A DNA stretch of 64,000 bases from Chitinophagaceae bacterium 26-R-25 (GCA_029906195.1 JARWSJ010000002.1:992001-1056000), one strand, 5' to 3'; counted from the first letter of the stretch, positions 1 through 9,388 are shown. The notes: generated by a model not told the origin, from the letters alone. Numbers and translations: made by a program.

Positions 1-2120
1 AAATAACAGGAATGGATCTTACAGGACGAAAGATTGGAAAGTTACTTACAAACGGAAATGTTGATTCAAGCTACGCTTCTAATGGAAAGACATTTGTCCA
101 GCTTAGATCGAGTTATGAGGAGCTGCTTGATATGCAACCTGCTCCTGATGGCAAAATGGTTGGAATAGTTAGAGATGAAGGTTTTTATGACTTTTTTCTT
201 TTTCGCCTACAGGCAGATGGATCCAAAGACAGCAGTTTTGGTGATAATGGTGCACGGAAGATAGTTGGACAATATGAGCCCACCACCATCCCGTTTCGCG
301 ACGTTAGCAGTCATTTAGGCAAAATACTCGTCGATAACAAAAAACGGATTCTTACATTTTTCGAAAGAACCGGTTTTCCTGAAGATCATCACCCCATGGA
401 GAAATTCCATGGATTCATAATCGAACGCTTCGTGGAGAATGGAAATTATGATTCTGCATTTGGAAAAAATGGTCGGGTATCGGTCGCCGATTGGAGCGGG
501 TTAGAATATAGGTTCGTGAAAGCCATTGTACAACCTGATAACAAAATTTTGCTTCTGTTTACACAAAGTTCGGGATCTGGTGACATAGCCGTGTATCGTT
601 TAAATGAAGATGGGTCATTTGATCAATCTTTTGGAGTCAATGGAATGGCGGTAATCGACTTCCTTAGCGAGTTTGGAAAAGACGTGTGGTACATTGATGA
701 ACCTCATGACCAAGCCCAAAATATGGTGCTGCTTAGAGACGGGGCAATTGTAGTTGTAGGGAATGTAGATGATAGTTATTCAAAATACGCAGTAAAACTG
801 GACAGGTTTGGAAAACTGATCAAGGGAGGTCCAGATAAAGGAAAGGTTACAATAGGAGGTGGTGACGATTATAACGTGCTTTACATGCAAGAAACCGATG
901 ATGGTAAAATTATGTATGTCTCGACTAATCGAAGTACTCAAAGCAATTGGCAGTGGATCACAGTTAATAGGCTCAACAGAGACCTGACTGCAGATACATC
1001 CTATTTAGCGGGATATCTTTCAAGTTTAGATACGGCAGTCTCTGTTCGTACGTTTCATATAACACATGATGGCACCGTGTTTTTGGGCGGCTATAAAGGC
1101 AGACCAGTTGTTATGAGCTTTCTTCCAAATGGAAAGTTAAACACAACATTGGGAAACAACGGGCTGTACAACTTTTCTGACTGCCTTCCGGATACACTAA
1201 CCAATTCTTATAATTTTAGTAAGGGGTTCGAACATCCTTTAATGTCTATGTTTAAGGACAAAAGAGATCAGTTAATGGTAGGTATTACAGCAGTTCGAAA
1301 TAGGGACCCTGATGTCTTCCTGGCTAATAGAATTATAAATGACACGCCAAAAGTACATTATGGTAGATTGACCTGCTGGTCGAAAAGTTTTTATCCCGGT
1401 AATAATAAAATATTGGTTACAGTAAACGGATGGGTCGATTCATTGACCCGAACATTGTCAGTAGAACCTGAATGCAGCGGAGAAGGATCACTTGTTTATG
1501 TTTTGCCAGTAGGAGATTATCAATTGAAAGCTATATGTGGCGATAGTGTTGTGAGTCAAAGAATATCAATAGTACAAGACAGTTGCGTTAAAAAAGAACT
1601 ATCCTTCTATACGGTACTAGATGGCAATGTTACTTTTTGGACGAGGAGCATGTGCCAGGGATCAAACAAAATAGCAGTTGCAATTAGCAATAAAAAAGAT
1701 TCTTTAACGCATGTATCAACAGCAGAGCCAAACTGCAATGCGGCCAATGCACTAACTTATTCTTTACAACCGGGAACCTATTTTTACAAAGCCTGGTGCG
1801 GTGCTGATTCCATTGAATCTTTGATAACCATAAAACCAGGTGAATGCAAGAAAAAAGAACTTGTATTTGCAAACCAGCCTGAACCGAGTGGTGTGCATGT
1901 ATTTCCTAATCCTGCACACAATACAATTAAAGTTTCGCTTGATGTGAGTGACGTGGGCACGGCTCGCATCTTAGATTTGAATGGCCGGCTGCTCATTCGC
2001 AAACAGTTCAGCGGAAGCCTCATTGAAATTGACATTAGCGGGCTAACTGAAGGATTTTACATAATTGCGATAAACGGAAATAAGACGAATACCGCTGTTA
2101 AGTTTTATAAATCGCGATGA
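1..2120 (+). CDS. Secreted delta-60-repeat protein with T9SS sorting domain (5' partial)
   Basis: The frame is open to the left window edge, so the ATG at 12 is probably internal and the N-terminus and signal peptide lie outside. Counting from that ATG (702 residues), delta-60-type blade motifs of the form DGS-x-D-x-SFG-x-NG recur near residues 70-85, 140-155, 195-213 and 370-388, suggesting a beta-propeller-like region. Two tandem modules of about 80 residues follow (about 451-533 and 537-620), each with three similarly placed cysteines and ending in C-x-KKEL. The last 75 residues start with VFPNPA and read as a type A type IX secretion sorting domain. I infer export through the outer membrane and surface attachment or release. 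The binding target is not visible. A class F hairpin and a bidirectional terminator follow. Confidence 0.85.
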   Translation, partial: ITGMDLTGRKIGKLLTNGNVDSSYASNGKTFVQLRSSYEELLDMQPAPDGKMVGIVRDEGFYDFFLFRLQADGSKDSSFGDNGARKIVGQYEPTTIPFRDVSSHLGKILVDNKKRILTFFERTGFPEDHHPMEKFHGFIIERFVENGNYDSAFGKNGRVSVADWSGLEYRFVKAIVQPDNKILLLFTQSSGSGDIAVYRLNEDGSFDQSFGVNGMAVIDFLSEFGKDVWYIDEPHDQAQNMVLLRDGAIVVVGNVDDSYSKYAVKLDRFGKLIKGGPDKGKVTIGGGDDYNVLYMQETDDGKIMYVSTNRSTQSNWQWITVNRLNRDLTADTSYLAGYLSSLDTAVSVRTFHITHDGTVFLGGYKGRPVVMSFLPNGKLNTTLGNNGLYNFSDCLPDTLTNSYNFSKGFEHPLMSMFKDKRDQLMVGITAVRNRDPDVFLANRIINDTPKVHYGRLTCWSKSFYPGNNKILVTVNGWVDSLTRTLSVEPECSGEGSLVYVLPVGDYQLKAICGDSVVSQRISIVQDSCVKKELSFYTVLDGNVTFWTRSMCQGSNKIAVAISNKKDSLTHVSTAEPNCNAANALTYSLQPGTYFYKAWCGADSIESLITIKPGECKKKELVFANQPEPSGVHVFPNPAHNTIKVSLDVSDVGTARILDLNGRLLIRKQFSGSLIEIDISGLTEGFYIIAINGNKTNTAVKFYKSR

Positions 2121-2132
2121 TCACTGAAAGTT

Positions 2133-2239
2133 TTTTTTAACCGCAAAGAACACAAAGGTTGCGCAAAGAAAAGAAGAGTAGTCGCTTAAATATCCTTCGT
2201 TTCCTTCGCGCCTACTTAGCGCCCTTTGCGGTTAAAAAA
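2133..2239. repeat. Long intergenic hairpin, class F (ACCGCAAAG words)
   Basis: The outer 16 bp are a perfect inverted repeat: TTTTTTAACCGCAAAG at 2133-2148 and its complement at 2224-2239. Inner arms carry further diverged CAAAG/CTTTG words. It lies between convergent genes. A second copy of this class is at 51133-51239. Confidence 0.8.
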
Positions 2240-2267
2240 TCACGAACAGATGGCCTGGTTAAAATAA

Positions 2268-2291
2268 AAAAGAGCCGCATGCGGCTCTTTT
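2268..2291. terminator. Bidirectional intrinsic terminator
   Basis: A perfect palindrome with the half-site AGAGCCGCA (2271-2279) is flanked by A and T runs, so it can act on both strands. It sits between the convergent secreted-protein gene and lolA. Confidence 0.75.
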
Positions 2292-2309
2292 AAAATTATG
2301 TTAGATCAG

Positions 2310-2963
2310 TTATCGAAGATCAACTTCCTCTACTCCCGGATATTTGCTTTTATCGAAAACAAACTGAGAATCGGCGATGGTTGCATTGCCATTCAAATTG
2401 CTTACAGAGTAAGTGAATTTGTTGCCATCTTTCTGCATCACTTTTGTGCTTACAATGGTTTTCGCTGCTTTGTCTACTGTCAGCAATATTTTAAAGAAAG
2501 GTTTGCTTTTATCAGTTGGCGTCAATTCAATTTCCTGCAAAGTTTTTGCACCTACTTTTTTCTCACCGTTCAGTTTGTAAAGAAAATCTTTATCATAAAA
2601 GTTGGTGAATAATTTTTGAGGAGTCAGCGCATTACCAGAAGCATCAACTTTTGAAATGGTTACTTCGTTTGCTGATTTATCGTAGGTCCAGTTTGTTTTT
2701 CCATCACTGAAAATTTCCTGGCCGCCGGGAATGCTTACCCTGTATTTAGAGCCTTTGTAGTATAAAATTCCTTTTTTAGTGCCTTGTGTTTTTCCTTTTG
2801 CATCTTCTATCGACAAAGTGAAATTTGCCTGAACCGCTTTATAGGTCTTAAATTTAGCGCTAACACCATCTAAAATTGTTTTAGCTGCCGGATCATTGGA
2901 TTGTGCGATACTTACTGCTGAAATCCCAATACCTAAGGCGAGCGCCATTAAATATTTCTTCAT
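2310..2963 (-). CDS. lolA: Outer-membrane lipoprotein carrier protein LolA
   Basis: This is a periplasmic chaperone that ferries lipoproteins from the inner-membrane Lol complex to the outer membrane. The 217-residue product starts with a clear signal peptide (MKKYLMALALGIGISA, cleaved after SIAQ) and then has the LolA/LolB-like half-barrel pattern: QANFTL early, the LYYKGSKYRV and WTYDKSANEV strands, and KSKYPGVEEVDLR at the end. I use the ATG at 2963. A longer reading frame to 2990 starts on a TTG that falls inside the promoter box. The gene is downstream of ftsK on the same strand, 107 nt away, with its own promoter box and a small hairpin in the gap; ftsK-lolA adjacency is common in Bacteroidota. 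Confidence 0.92.
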   Translation of the reverse strand: MKKYLMALALGIGISAVSIAQSNDPAAKTILDGVSAKFKTYKAVQANFTLSIEDAKGKTQGTKKGILYYKGSKYRVSIPGGQEIFSDGKTNWTYDKSANEVTISKVDASGNALTPQKLFTNFYDKDFLYKLNGEKKVGAKTLQEIELTPTDKSKPFFKILLTVDKAAKTIVSTKVMQKDGNKFTYSVSNLNGNATIADSQFVFDKSKYPGVEEVDLR

Positions 2964-2987
2964 TTGAGAGTTTTTAAAAAATTTGTG

Positions 2988-2995
2988 CAAATATA
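2988..2995 (-). promoter_or_regulatory. Candidate -7 box of lolA
   Basis: TATATTTG on the minus strand matches the Bacteroidota -7 consensus TAnnTTTG. It leaves a leader of about 20 nt before the ATG at 2963. No clear -33 element was seen. Confidence 0.6.
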
Positions 2996-3015
2996 TTATT
3001 AAACCCGATACTGAG

Positions 3016-3037
3016 ACCTGCGAAAGCCTTCGCAGGT
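3016..3037 (-). terminator. Small hairpin after ftsK
   Basis: ACCTGCGAA at 3016-3024 pairs with 3029-3037 around a 4-nt loop. No T-tract follows on the minus strand, so it is a weak terminator candidate or an mRNA 3' hairpin. Confidence 0.4.
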
Positions 3038-3070
3038 TTAATGAGGAAAATATTCAACAAAAATTTAACC

Positions 3071-5770
3071 TTATATCGTGCCTAAAAGTTCCCTCAGATC
3101 AGCTTCTGTTTTAATCAAAACCTCTCTCGCTTTGCTGCCCTGGTTAGGTCCTACAACGCCAGCGGCTTCCAACTGGTCCATCAGTCTGCCTGCCCGATTA
3201 TAACCTAATTTCATGCGGCGCTGGATAAGAGAAGTTGAGCCCACCTGGTTTTGAACAATAAGCATGGCTGCTTCGTCAAACAATTTGTCCCTGTCGCCAA
3301 GGTCAAAATCCTTTGCGTCCATATCTTTCTCATCCACGTACTCCGGCAAAAGGAATGCCTCGGGATAGCCACGCTGATCGCCGATAAACTCGTTAATGTT
3401 TTCTACCTCAGGCGTGTCTACAAAGGCACACTGCAAACGGGTTAGCTCACCATTGTAGCTGATAAGCATGTCACCTTTACCAATTAACTGCTCTGCGCCA
3501 CCGGCATCCAGAATGGTACGGGAGTCAATTTTAGAAGAAACTTTAAATGCGATACGAGCCGGGAAGTTGGCTTTAATGGTACCGGTAATAATATTTACGG
3601 AAGGTCTTTGCGTAGCAACGATCAGGTGAATACCCACGGCACGGGCAAGCTGGGCCAAACGAGCAATTGGCATCTCGACTTCTTTACCTGCAGTCATGAT
3701 CAGGTCGGCAAACTCATCAATAACCAACACAATGAATGGCAGGAACTGGTGGCCTTTTTGCGGATTCAGTTTGCGTTTGGTGAATTTTTCGTTGTACTCT
3801 TTAATGTTTCTTGTACCCGCTTCTTTCAGGAGATCGTAGCGATTATCCATTTCAATACACAATGCGTTAAGTGTATTGATTACCTTTTTGGTATCGGTAA
3901 TGATCGCCTCTTCTTCGTTAGGAAGTTTAGCGAGGAAATGTCTTTCAATGGAACGGTAAATGCTAAGCTCTACTTTTTTAGGATCCACCAACACAAACTT
4001 CAATTGCGATGGATGTTTCTTGTACAACAGGGAAACAAGAATAGCATTCAAACCAACGGATTTACCCTGGCCCGTAGCACCGGCCATTAGTAAGTGCGGC
4101 ATGGAAGCGAGGTCAACGATAAAGTTTTCGTTGTCGATCTTTTTACCAATCGCAATAGGCAGGGAGAAAGCGTTGTTCTGGAATTTGTCGGAAGATAAAA
4201 GTGTCTTCATGCTCACCACCGTCTTCTTCACATTAGGCACCTCTATACCAATAGTTCCTTTACCCGGAATCGGCGCAATGATACGGATACCAAGCGCGGC
4301 AAGGCTCAGCGCGATATCATCCTCCAGATTTTTAATGCGCGAAATACGGATGCCCGCTGCCGGTACAATCTCGTATAACGTAACGGTTGGACCTACGGTT
4401 GCACTGATTTTTTGGATAGTGATATCGTAGTTCTTAAGCGTATTGATGATCTGGTTTTTGTTTGTTTCCAGCTCATTAGGATCCTGAATGATCTTTTCGC
4501 TACCATGCGTTTCGAGCAAATCAAGCGAGGGATATTTATAATCACGCAAATCAAGCACAGGATCGTATGGCGGAAGGTCCTCTGTTTTTTTCGGCAGCGT
4601 TGGAATGTCTATTTCATCTTCTTCCGGTACAACAGATTTTATTTCCAGCTCCAGTCCACTCGTGTCAGGAACAGTGTTCACTAACGGCGGTTTCGGTGCT
4701 TCTTTTTTAATGATGACAGGAGGTGTTTCTATTTCCTCTTCTTCCTCTTCAGTTTCTTCATACTCCATTTCAACTTCTTCGCCATCTTCGTCTTCCATCT
4801 CTAATTCTTCCTCTTCAAATTCATCAGTATCTTCTTCTTCTTCAACAAACTTTTTGTTTTTATACAAATCATTAATTTCTAAAACCGGGCCGGTTTCCTC
4901 CGCTCTTTCTACCAGTTCCAGCTGATGCCTTGAGGCTTCGTCCATTTCCGCAGGAGGAATGACAATGGTGCCATGTTCGCCTTTAAGATTGTTGCCTTTG
5001 CTTTCTACAAAATGTTCTTCTACATATAATCTGGCATCTTCGGCGTCTTCATCGTCTTCAACATTAATGTTACCAATGGTTGCCGCTTCCGGAACTGCAA
5101 CGGGTTCTGTAACTTTTTGCGGTTTCGGTTTTCTTTCCGGCATTTTAGGCATCTTAGGTACTGTGAATACGGGGTTGAAACGCCAAATGAAATAGGCCAG
5201 GCCGCCCACAAGTAAAATGGCCGCCGTTCCTACATTACCTATAAATTTTACCAGCCAGTCGCTCATCATTTCGCCAACAGCGCCGCCCCACGGAAAACTC
5301 GCATTGCGACTCACAAAACCAAGTGCGATGCTGAAATATACGAGACCGGTAATGATGTATTTAATGTTACGTGCCGGGGAAAATAGTTTTCTTCCAAACA
5401 AAAAGTTGGCTCCGAAAACGAAAAACAACGAGCAAATGAGATAAGATGCCAGGCCAAAACCCTTGTAAAAGAAGAAGTGGGAAATGTAAGCACCAAGCCT
5501 TCCCAGCAGGTTAGAAACTTTTACATCGTCAGCAAAAAGAACATGGGCGCCGTTTTTAAAGACCTTGTCCTGGTCCTCTTTCCACGTAAATAAATAAGAT
5601 GTAAAGGCTACAAAAAGGAAAATTGCGAGTAATAATAATACGGACCCGGCAATTTTGTGGGTTCGTTCATCTTTCACCAATTCTTTTACCTCAACCTGCA
5701 CCTCTTTTTCGGGTTCTAGTTTGTCAGGGCTGGGTACTTCCTTTTTTTTCGATTTCAACTTGTTGGCCAT
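3071..5770 (-). CDS. ftsK: DNA translocase FtsK/SpoIIIE
   Basis: This is a septum-anchored ATPase that pumps DNA and resolves chromosome dimers during division. The 899 residues show four N-terminal membrane segments (about 40-63, 105-125, 137-153, 180-196) and a long acidic linker rich in E and D (about 235-365). The RecA-like motor has Walker A GATGQGKS (about 560) and Walker B LVIDEFADL (about 685). A C-terminal winged-helix gamma domain (about 826-899) has the IQRRMKLGYNRAGRLMDQLE pattern. The linker is short compared with E. coli FtsK but usual for this phylum. The start is supported by a TATCTTTG box 5 nt upstream, which suggests a leaderless mRNA. Confidence 0.95.
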   Translation of the reverse strand: MANKLKSKKKEVPSPDKLEPEKEVQVEVKELVKDERTHKIAGSVLLLLAIFLFVAFTSYLFTWKEDQDKVFKNGAHVLFADDVKVSNLLGRLGAYISHFFFYKGFGLASYLICSLFFVFGANFLFGRKLFSPARNIKYIITGLVYFSIALGFVSRNASFPWGGAVGEMMSDWLVKFIGNVGTAAILLVGGLAYFIWRFNPVFTVPKMPKMPERKPKPQKVTEPVAVPEAATIGNINVEDDEDAEDARLYVEEHFVESKGNNLKGEHGTIVIPPAEMDEASRHQLELVERAEETGPVLEINDLYKNKKFVEEEEDTDEFEEEELEMEDEDGEEVEMEYEETEEEEEEIETPPVIIKKEAPKPPLVNTVPDTSGLELEIKSVVPEEDEIDIPTLPKKTEDLPPYDPVLDLRDYKYPSLDLLETHGSEKIIQDPNELETNKNQIINTLKNYDITIQKISATVGPTVTLYEIVPAAGIRISRIKNLEDDIALSLAALGIRIIAPIPGKGTIGIEVPNVKKTVVSMKTLLSSDKFQNNAFSLPIAIGKKIDNENFIVDLASMPHLLMAGATGQGKSVGLNAILVSLLYKKHPSQLKFVLVDPKKVELSIYRSIERHFLAKLPNEEEAIITDTKKVINTLNALCIEMDNRYDLLKEAGTRNIKEYNEKFTKRKLNPQKGHQFLPFIVLVIDEFADLIMTAGKEVEMPIARLAQLARAVGIHLIVATQRPSVNIITGTIKANFPARIAFKVSSKIDSRTILDAGGAEQLIGKGDMLISYNGELTRLQCAFVDTPEVENINEFIGDQRGYPEAFLLPEYVDEKDMDAKDFDLGDRDKLFDEAAMLIVQNQVGSTSLIQRRMKLGYNRAGRLMDQLEAAGVVGPNQGSKAREVLIKTEADLRELLGTI

Positions 5771-6137
5771 GATGGCAAAGATAAGTATAAGAAAATCTTG
5801 TGAATAGGTCTGTTCATAAATTTAGAGACGCATGTAATTGATGAAATTTATGCACAATCTCTTTTAAATTTATCCAAATTATTTACCCGGTTTTCTGTAA
5901 AATAATCCATTCTTCAAATGTGTTATACTATTGATTGTTGTCAAAAATTACGAAAATGTTACCAAATAGCCGGCATTTCATTACAAATTCGAGTGACAAA
6001 TAGTAAAACCACGAAAAGAAATTGTACTTTCCCTGCTACGGTTATGACTTACCTTGCTAATGGTTGCGGCTATTGGTGAATTTAATTTGATCCCTGATGC
6101 AGGTTTGCCCGGAAACTAACCTTACACCTTTTACTTG
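5771..6137. other. Gene-free divergent region ftsK / sensor kinase
   Basis: This 367-nt AT-rich spacer holds the ftsK -7 box at its left end. Near the kinase, CAGGTTTG at 6100-6107 is one mismatch from TAnnTTTG and about 30 nt before the ATG. No hairpin element, RNA gene or small ORF with support was found. Confidence 0.6.
5776..5783 (-). promoter_or_regulatory. -7 box abutting the ftsK start
   Basis: TATCTTTG lies 5 nt (CCATC) upstream of the ftsK ATG. With transcription starting 4-7 nt after the box, the mRNA would begin at or near the start codon. Confidence 0.6.
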
Positions 6138-8042
6138 ATGGAACAAATACGCCTGCTGTTTTTGTCATTTTTCATTCTTTTCTCTGTTGCGTCGCTTGCG
6201 CAAACGAGCGATTCTACTATTAATGCATCATCAATACGGGCGGCCCACAGAATTTGGAAGGAAACCAAGTTTTATATGGGCGATGAAATTGATTATACCC
6301 CCAGGGAAGTATTTCAATTTAAGTTTCTGGATACGATCCCCTCGCTCTATAGAATGAAAATTCCACCACGGGATGTAAACAAAGATTTCTACTTCAAATT
6401 TCATGTGGCGAACAAAATGGATTCGGCCGGACATTATTATCTTCTGCCGGGGTATTTTATGGACGAAATTGATCTTTACAAGCAAATCGACGGAGACACC
6501 GCCATCCAGACAATTGCCACTGGCAGCCCATTGAAAAACCAATACCAAGGCGTGGTTGATTTTACCATGCAGGCCAACGAAAAGGCTACGATCATTGTGA
6601 AAATGAAGTTTATCAGGGCAACGGTAAATACGCTGGAACCAAGGATCATTCAACCCTACTTTGTTCCCATTTTGCTTACCTCATTACGCAATACAAATAA
6701 GCTCAACCAGGTTATTACTTACATAACAGCCGGAGTGTTGCTGATGATGATTTTCTATTCGCTGGCCGTCTATTTTTTAAATTCCAACAAAGAGTTTATC
6801 CTGTATTGTGGGCATGCATTGTTCCTCTCCATCCTGTTTTTCTTTAAAGCTTATTTATATCACTGGCCGTCAGCCTTCAACTATTTTTTTGAGAGCTATT
6901 TTGATTTTGTCATTCAAAGTACAAGCTTTTATTTTTTCCTTTTCTTCCTGAGAAAATTTACTGAATCCAAAGAGAAATATCCAATAATAGAAAAGATATT
7001 ACTGGCAGACCAGGTATTCACCGTTGTTGGCATACTTGTTTTCAGCTATCTCTATTTTTTCACGGATAGCTTTATTGTTTTTAACCAGGTGGAGATGATT
7101 ATAAAATATAGTTGGTCCATCACTGCGGCCTGCTTTATTGTTTTCGCGATCATTAAAAAACAGCAGCTGCTGAGTCTCATCGCAATGGGCCACTTTCTAC
7201 TGTTGATCTCCGTTCTTTTTTCACTGTATCTCATCAGTTCTGATAACCGTTTTGGCAGCAGGGTGGATCCTTTGCTCAACGATTCTCTGTTTTACTATGA
7301 AATGGGTGTTGTGTGCGAGTTAATCTTTTTCCTGATAGCGCTTGCATTTAAAAACAGGCAGGACATTATTGCTGCGGCAACGGAAAAAGAACGTTTGCTG
7401 CTCGCGCACGAACGAAACCAGTTGGAAAAACAGATTGCCATCATTGAGGCGCAGCAGCAGGAACGCAATCGTATATCCGCCGATATGCATGACGAGCTCG
7501 GTTCTGGCGTAACTGCCATAAGGCTGTTGAGCGAATTGGTAAAAGCGAAAATGAAGGGAGATGCATTGCCGGAGGTAGAAAGAATCTCAAGCTCTGCCAA
7601 CGACTTGATCAACAAAATGAACACCATCATCTGGACGATGAAGAGTTCAAATGACAGTATCGATAATCTTGCTGCTTACATACGATCATATGCATTGGAG
7701 TTTTTAGAAAACACCAGTATTGATTGCTATTTCAAATATCCCCCTGTGATACCTGCCATAGAATTGAGCGGTGAAAAAAGACGCAACATCTTCCTTTGCG
7801 TTAAAGAAACATTGAACAACACTGTAAAGCATGCCGGCGCCACCCAGGTAATCATTACAATGGACGTGAACGAAGTACTTATACTTACGCTTAAGGATAA
7901 CGGCATTGGTTTGAAAAAAGAAGATATGCGCCAGTTTGGAAACGGCATTTTGAACATGCGAAAAAGAATGGAAAGCATCGAAGGTTACTTTGAAATTTTT
8001 GAGGATGATGGAACAGTGACGGTGCTGTCGCTAGCGATATAA
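6138..8042 (+). CDS. 7TMR-DISM sensor histidine kinase (HisKA_3 type)
   Basis: This is a membrane kinase of the NarL/LuxR-partner type. Of its 634 residues, 1-21 form a signal peptide. About 40-165 fit the extracellular 7TMR-DISM extracellular-2 domain and about 180-400 contain seven hydrophobic segments. A coiled coil rich in E and Q leads to the dimerisation helix ERNRISADMHDELGSG near 441-456, with the phospho-accepting His in DMHDELG. The HATPase domain has the N-box KETLNNTVKHAG near 553 and a G-box around DNGIGL. I start at the ATG at 6138 rather than the TTG three bases earlier. No response regulator is adjacent, so the partner is encoded elsewhere. The ligand is unknown. The stop codon lies in a class B hairpin arm. 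Confidence 0.88.
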   Translation: MEQIRLLFLSFFILFSVASLAQTSDSTINASSIRAAHRIWKETKFYMGDEIDYTPREVFQFKFLDTIPSLYRMKIPPRDVNKDFYFKFHVANKMDSAGHYYLLPGYFMDEIDLYKQIDGDTAIQTIATGSPLKNQYQGVVDFTMQANEKATIIVKMKFIRATVNTLEPRIIQPYFVPILLTSLRNTNKLNQVITYITAGVLLMMIFYSLAVYFLNSNKEFILYCGHALFLSILFFFKAYLYHWPSAFNYFFESYFDFVIQSTSFYFFLFFLRKFTESKEKYPIIEKILLADQVFTVVGILVFSYLYFFTDSFIVFNQVEMIIKYSWSITAACFIVFAIIKKQQLLSLIAMGHFLLLISVLFSLYLISSDNRFGSRVDPLLNDSLFYYEMGVVCELIFFLIALAFKNRQDIIAAATEKERLLLAHERNQLEKQIAIIEAQQQERNRISADMHDELGSGVTAIRLLSELVKAKMKGDALPEVERISSSANDLINKMNTIIWTMKSSNDSIDNLAAYIRSYALEFLENTSIDCYFKYPPVIPAIELSGEKRRNIFLCVKETLNNTVKHAGATQVIITMDVNEVLILTLKDNGIGLKKEDMRQFGNGILNMRKRMESIEGYFEIFEDDGTVTVLSLAI

Positions 8043-8146
8043 TAACCGAATAACTGATTAACTGAATAACTGAATGGTTGAAAGTTGTAGTGCAAAAATT
8101 AAAATCAGCCCACTCAGTTATTCGGTTAATCAGTTATTCAGTTATT
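8041..8146. repeat. Long intergenic hairpin, class B (AATAACTGA words)
   Basis: The left arm 8041-8077 and right arm 8110-8146 pair over 37 bp with three mismatches, around a 32-nt loop. Each arm is a string of 8-nt words such as AATAACTG. The left arm begins in the stop codon of the sensor kinase and the right arm contains the stop codon of the convergent Dph6-like gene. Confidence 0.85.
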
Positions 8147-8786
8147 GCTCCCCCCACTGCACAAACCAATAATCCCCATGCTGCACCGTCGAAAACGCCG
8201 GCAGCTCCAACGGTTTATTGTATAGCGGGCAGTTAATCACCAATGTGTGAAACTCGCCATTTTCACCGCAAGGATCAACACCTTTTGCTTCGAGTGCTGT
8301 GACCAATTGCGGGTTAATAATTTTTCCTAAAAAAGTCTCCCCTAAAGTATTGTTGCAGGAAACGATCATTGTTTCAATACCCTGTTGCAGCATTTGCAAC
8401 ACAAGCTCCTTACGATCTTTCTGCCAAAGCGGTAGAAATGCATCCAGTCCTGCTTTCGCGCAAACTTTTTCCTCCCAGTCACGATGTGGCTGCAAGTCGA
8501 TATCACCGAAAACCATTCCGTTTATCTGATATTTTTCTTTCGCTTCGAGTAATGTATTGACAAAATGCATTTCATATTCTTCCCAGCTGGAAGGTTTTGT
8601 AAGCAATGGCAAATTCATTGCATTCGCCTGTTGTTGTAGCAATACGTGCGGTAGTGCATGAGACCTGGAAATTTTTCCATTCTCATTCATCATATTGATC
8701 AAAACTTTGGGCGAGTAACCTTGCTGCACCATTTGCATAAGTGCGAAACAACTGTCTTTGCCGCCGGACCAGGAAACGCCGAGCAT
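8142..8786 (-). CDS. Dph6-like ATP pyrophosphatase (diphthine-ammonia-ligase family)
   Basis: The 214-residue protein belongs to the PP-loop superfamily. The nucleotide-binding motif SGGKDS is at residues 7-12, FGDIDLQPHRDW is in the middle, and the family signature GENGEFHTLV is near 174-184. In eukaryotes and archaea this family amidates diphthine on elongation factor 2. Bacteria lack diphthamide, so the substrate here is unknown; a role in an adenylation-amidation step, for example in cofactor salvage, is possible but unproven. It lies convergent to a sensor kinase and upstream of DUF423 and aroK on the same strand, separated by a class D hairpin. No clear -7 box was found. Confidence 0.82.
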   Translation of the reverse strand: MLGVSWSGGKDSCFALMQMVQQGYSPKVLINMMNENGKISRSHALPHVLLQQQANAMNLPLLTKPSSWEEYEMHFVNTLLEAKEKYQINGMVFGDIDLQPHRDWEEKVCAKAGLDAFLPLWQKDRKELVLQMLQQGIETMIVSCNNTLGETFLGKIINPQLVTALEAKGVDPCGENGEFHTLVINCPLYNKPLELPAFSTVQHGDYWFVQWGEQ

Positions 8787-8788
8787 TG

Positions 8789-8994
8789 TAATTAATAATT
8801 AATAATTAAGAATTAAAAGGTGTTGCAGATTAATTGAGTGTTATCAGACTTGAGATTTTAACCAATAAAGAATAATGATAGCTGTAACTTTATAATTGAA
8901 TTCTGGCTGCTTTTAGAACGACTTGCCAAGAGAGCCTGAATAAAAATAGTTTCGCAGGTGCATCTATTAATTGTTAATTATTAATTATTAATTC
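8789..8994. repeat. Long intergenic hairpin, class D (AATTAAT words)
   Basis: The left arm (about 8789-8816) and right arm 8968-8994 pair over 27 bp with one mismatch across a spacer of about 150 nt. The left arm touches the start of the Dph6-like gene and the right arm includes the DUF423 stop codon. Confidence 0.75.
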
Positions 8995-9377
8995 TTTTTT
9001 CGCAAAGCGAAAAAAAGCATAACCCAGCCAAGTATAAGAAAAACCCCACCAATCGGCGTTACAATCCCAATGCCACTCAAACCCACAGTATTCGTGGCTT
9101 TTAAAGCAGTAAGCAAATACAATGAGCCACTAAATAGAATGATGCCGGTTACAAAAAAACTTGCGGCGAGGCCGAGTTGTTTGCTGGCAAATTTTTCAAA
9201 TAGAATGCCGACGAACAGCAATGCAAAAGTGTGATAAAATTGGTAGCGAACGCCCGTTTCAAATGTAGCAACAGTTTCTGGTGGAACCAGCTGTTTCAAA
9301 CCATGTGCACCAAATGCGCCTAAGGCAACGGATAATGCGCCAAGGATGGCGGCAGTGAGTAATATCTTTTTATTCAC
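8988..9377 (-). CDS. DUF423 small membrane protein
   Basis: The 129-residue protein has four hydrophobic segments and the family pattern LGAFGAHGLK near residues 20-30, followed by YQFYHTFALL. DUF423 (YgdD-like) proteins are inner-membrane proteins of unknown function. The gene lies 11 nt downstream of aroK on the same strand, so the two are probably co-transcribed from the aroK promoter. The last codons and stop lie inside a class D hairpin arm. The lysine-rich tail (RKKN) is therefore partly repeat-encoded. Confidence 0.85.
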   Translation of the reverse strand: MNKKILLTAAILGALSVALGAFGAHGLKQLVPPETVATFETGVRYQFYHTFALLFVGILFEKFASKQLGLAASFFVTGIILFSGSLYLLTALKATNTVGLSGIGIVTPIGGVFLILGWVMLFFALRKKN

Positions 9378-9388
9378 GTTATATTGAA

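Noticed and set aside
4605-4925. Ser-rich open frame antisense to the FtsK acidic linker
   Set aside because: It is the complement of Glu/Asp codon runs and has no other support.
8041-8146. Claim that all stem mismatches are G-U compatible and prove RNA selection
   Set aside because: The three mismatches are transitions, but on either RNA strand at least one gives an A-C pair, so wobble conservation is not shown.
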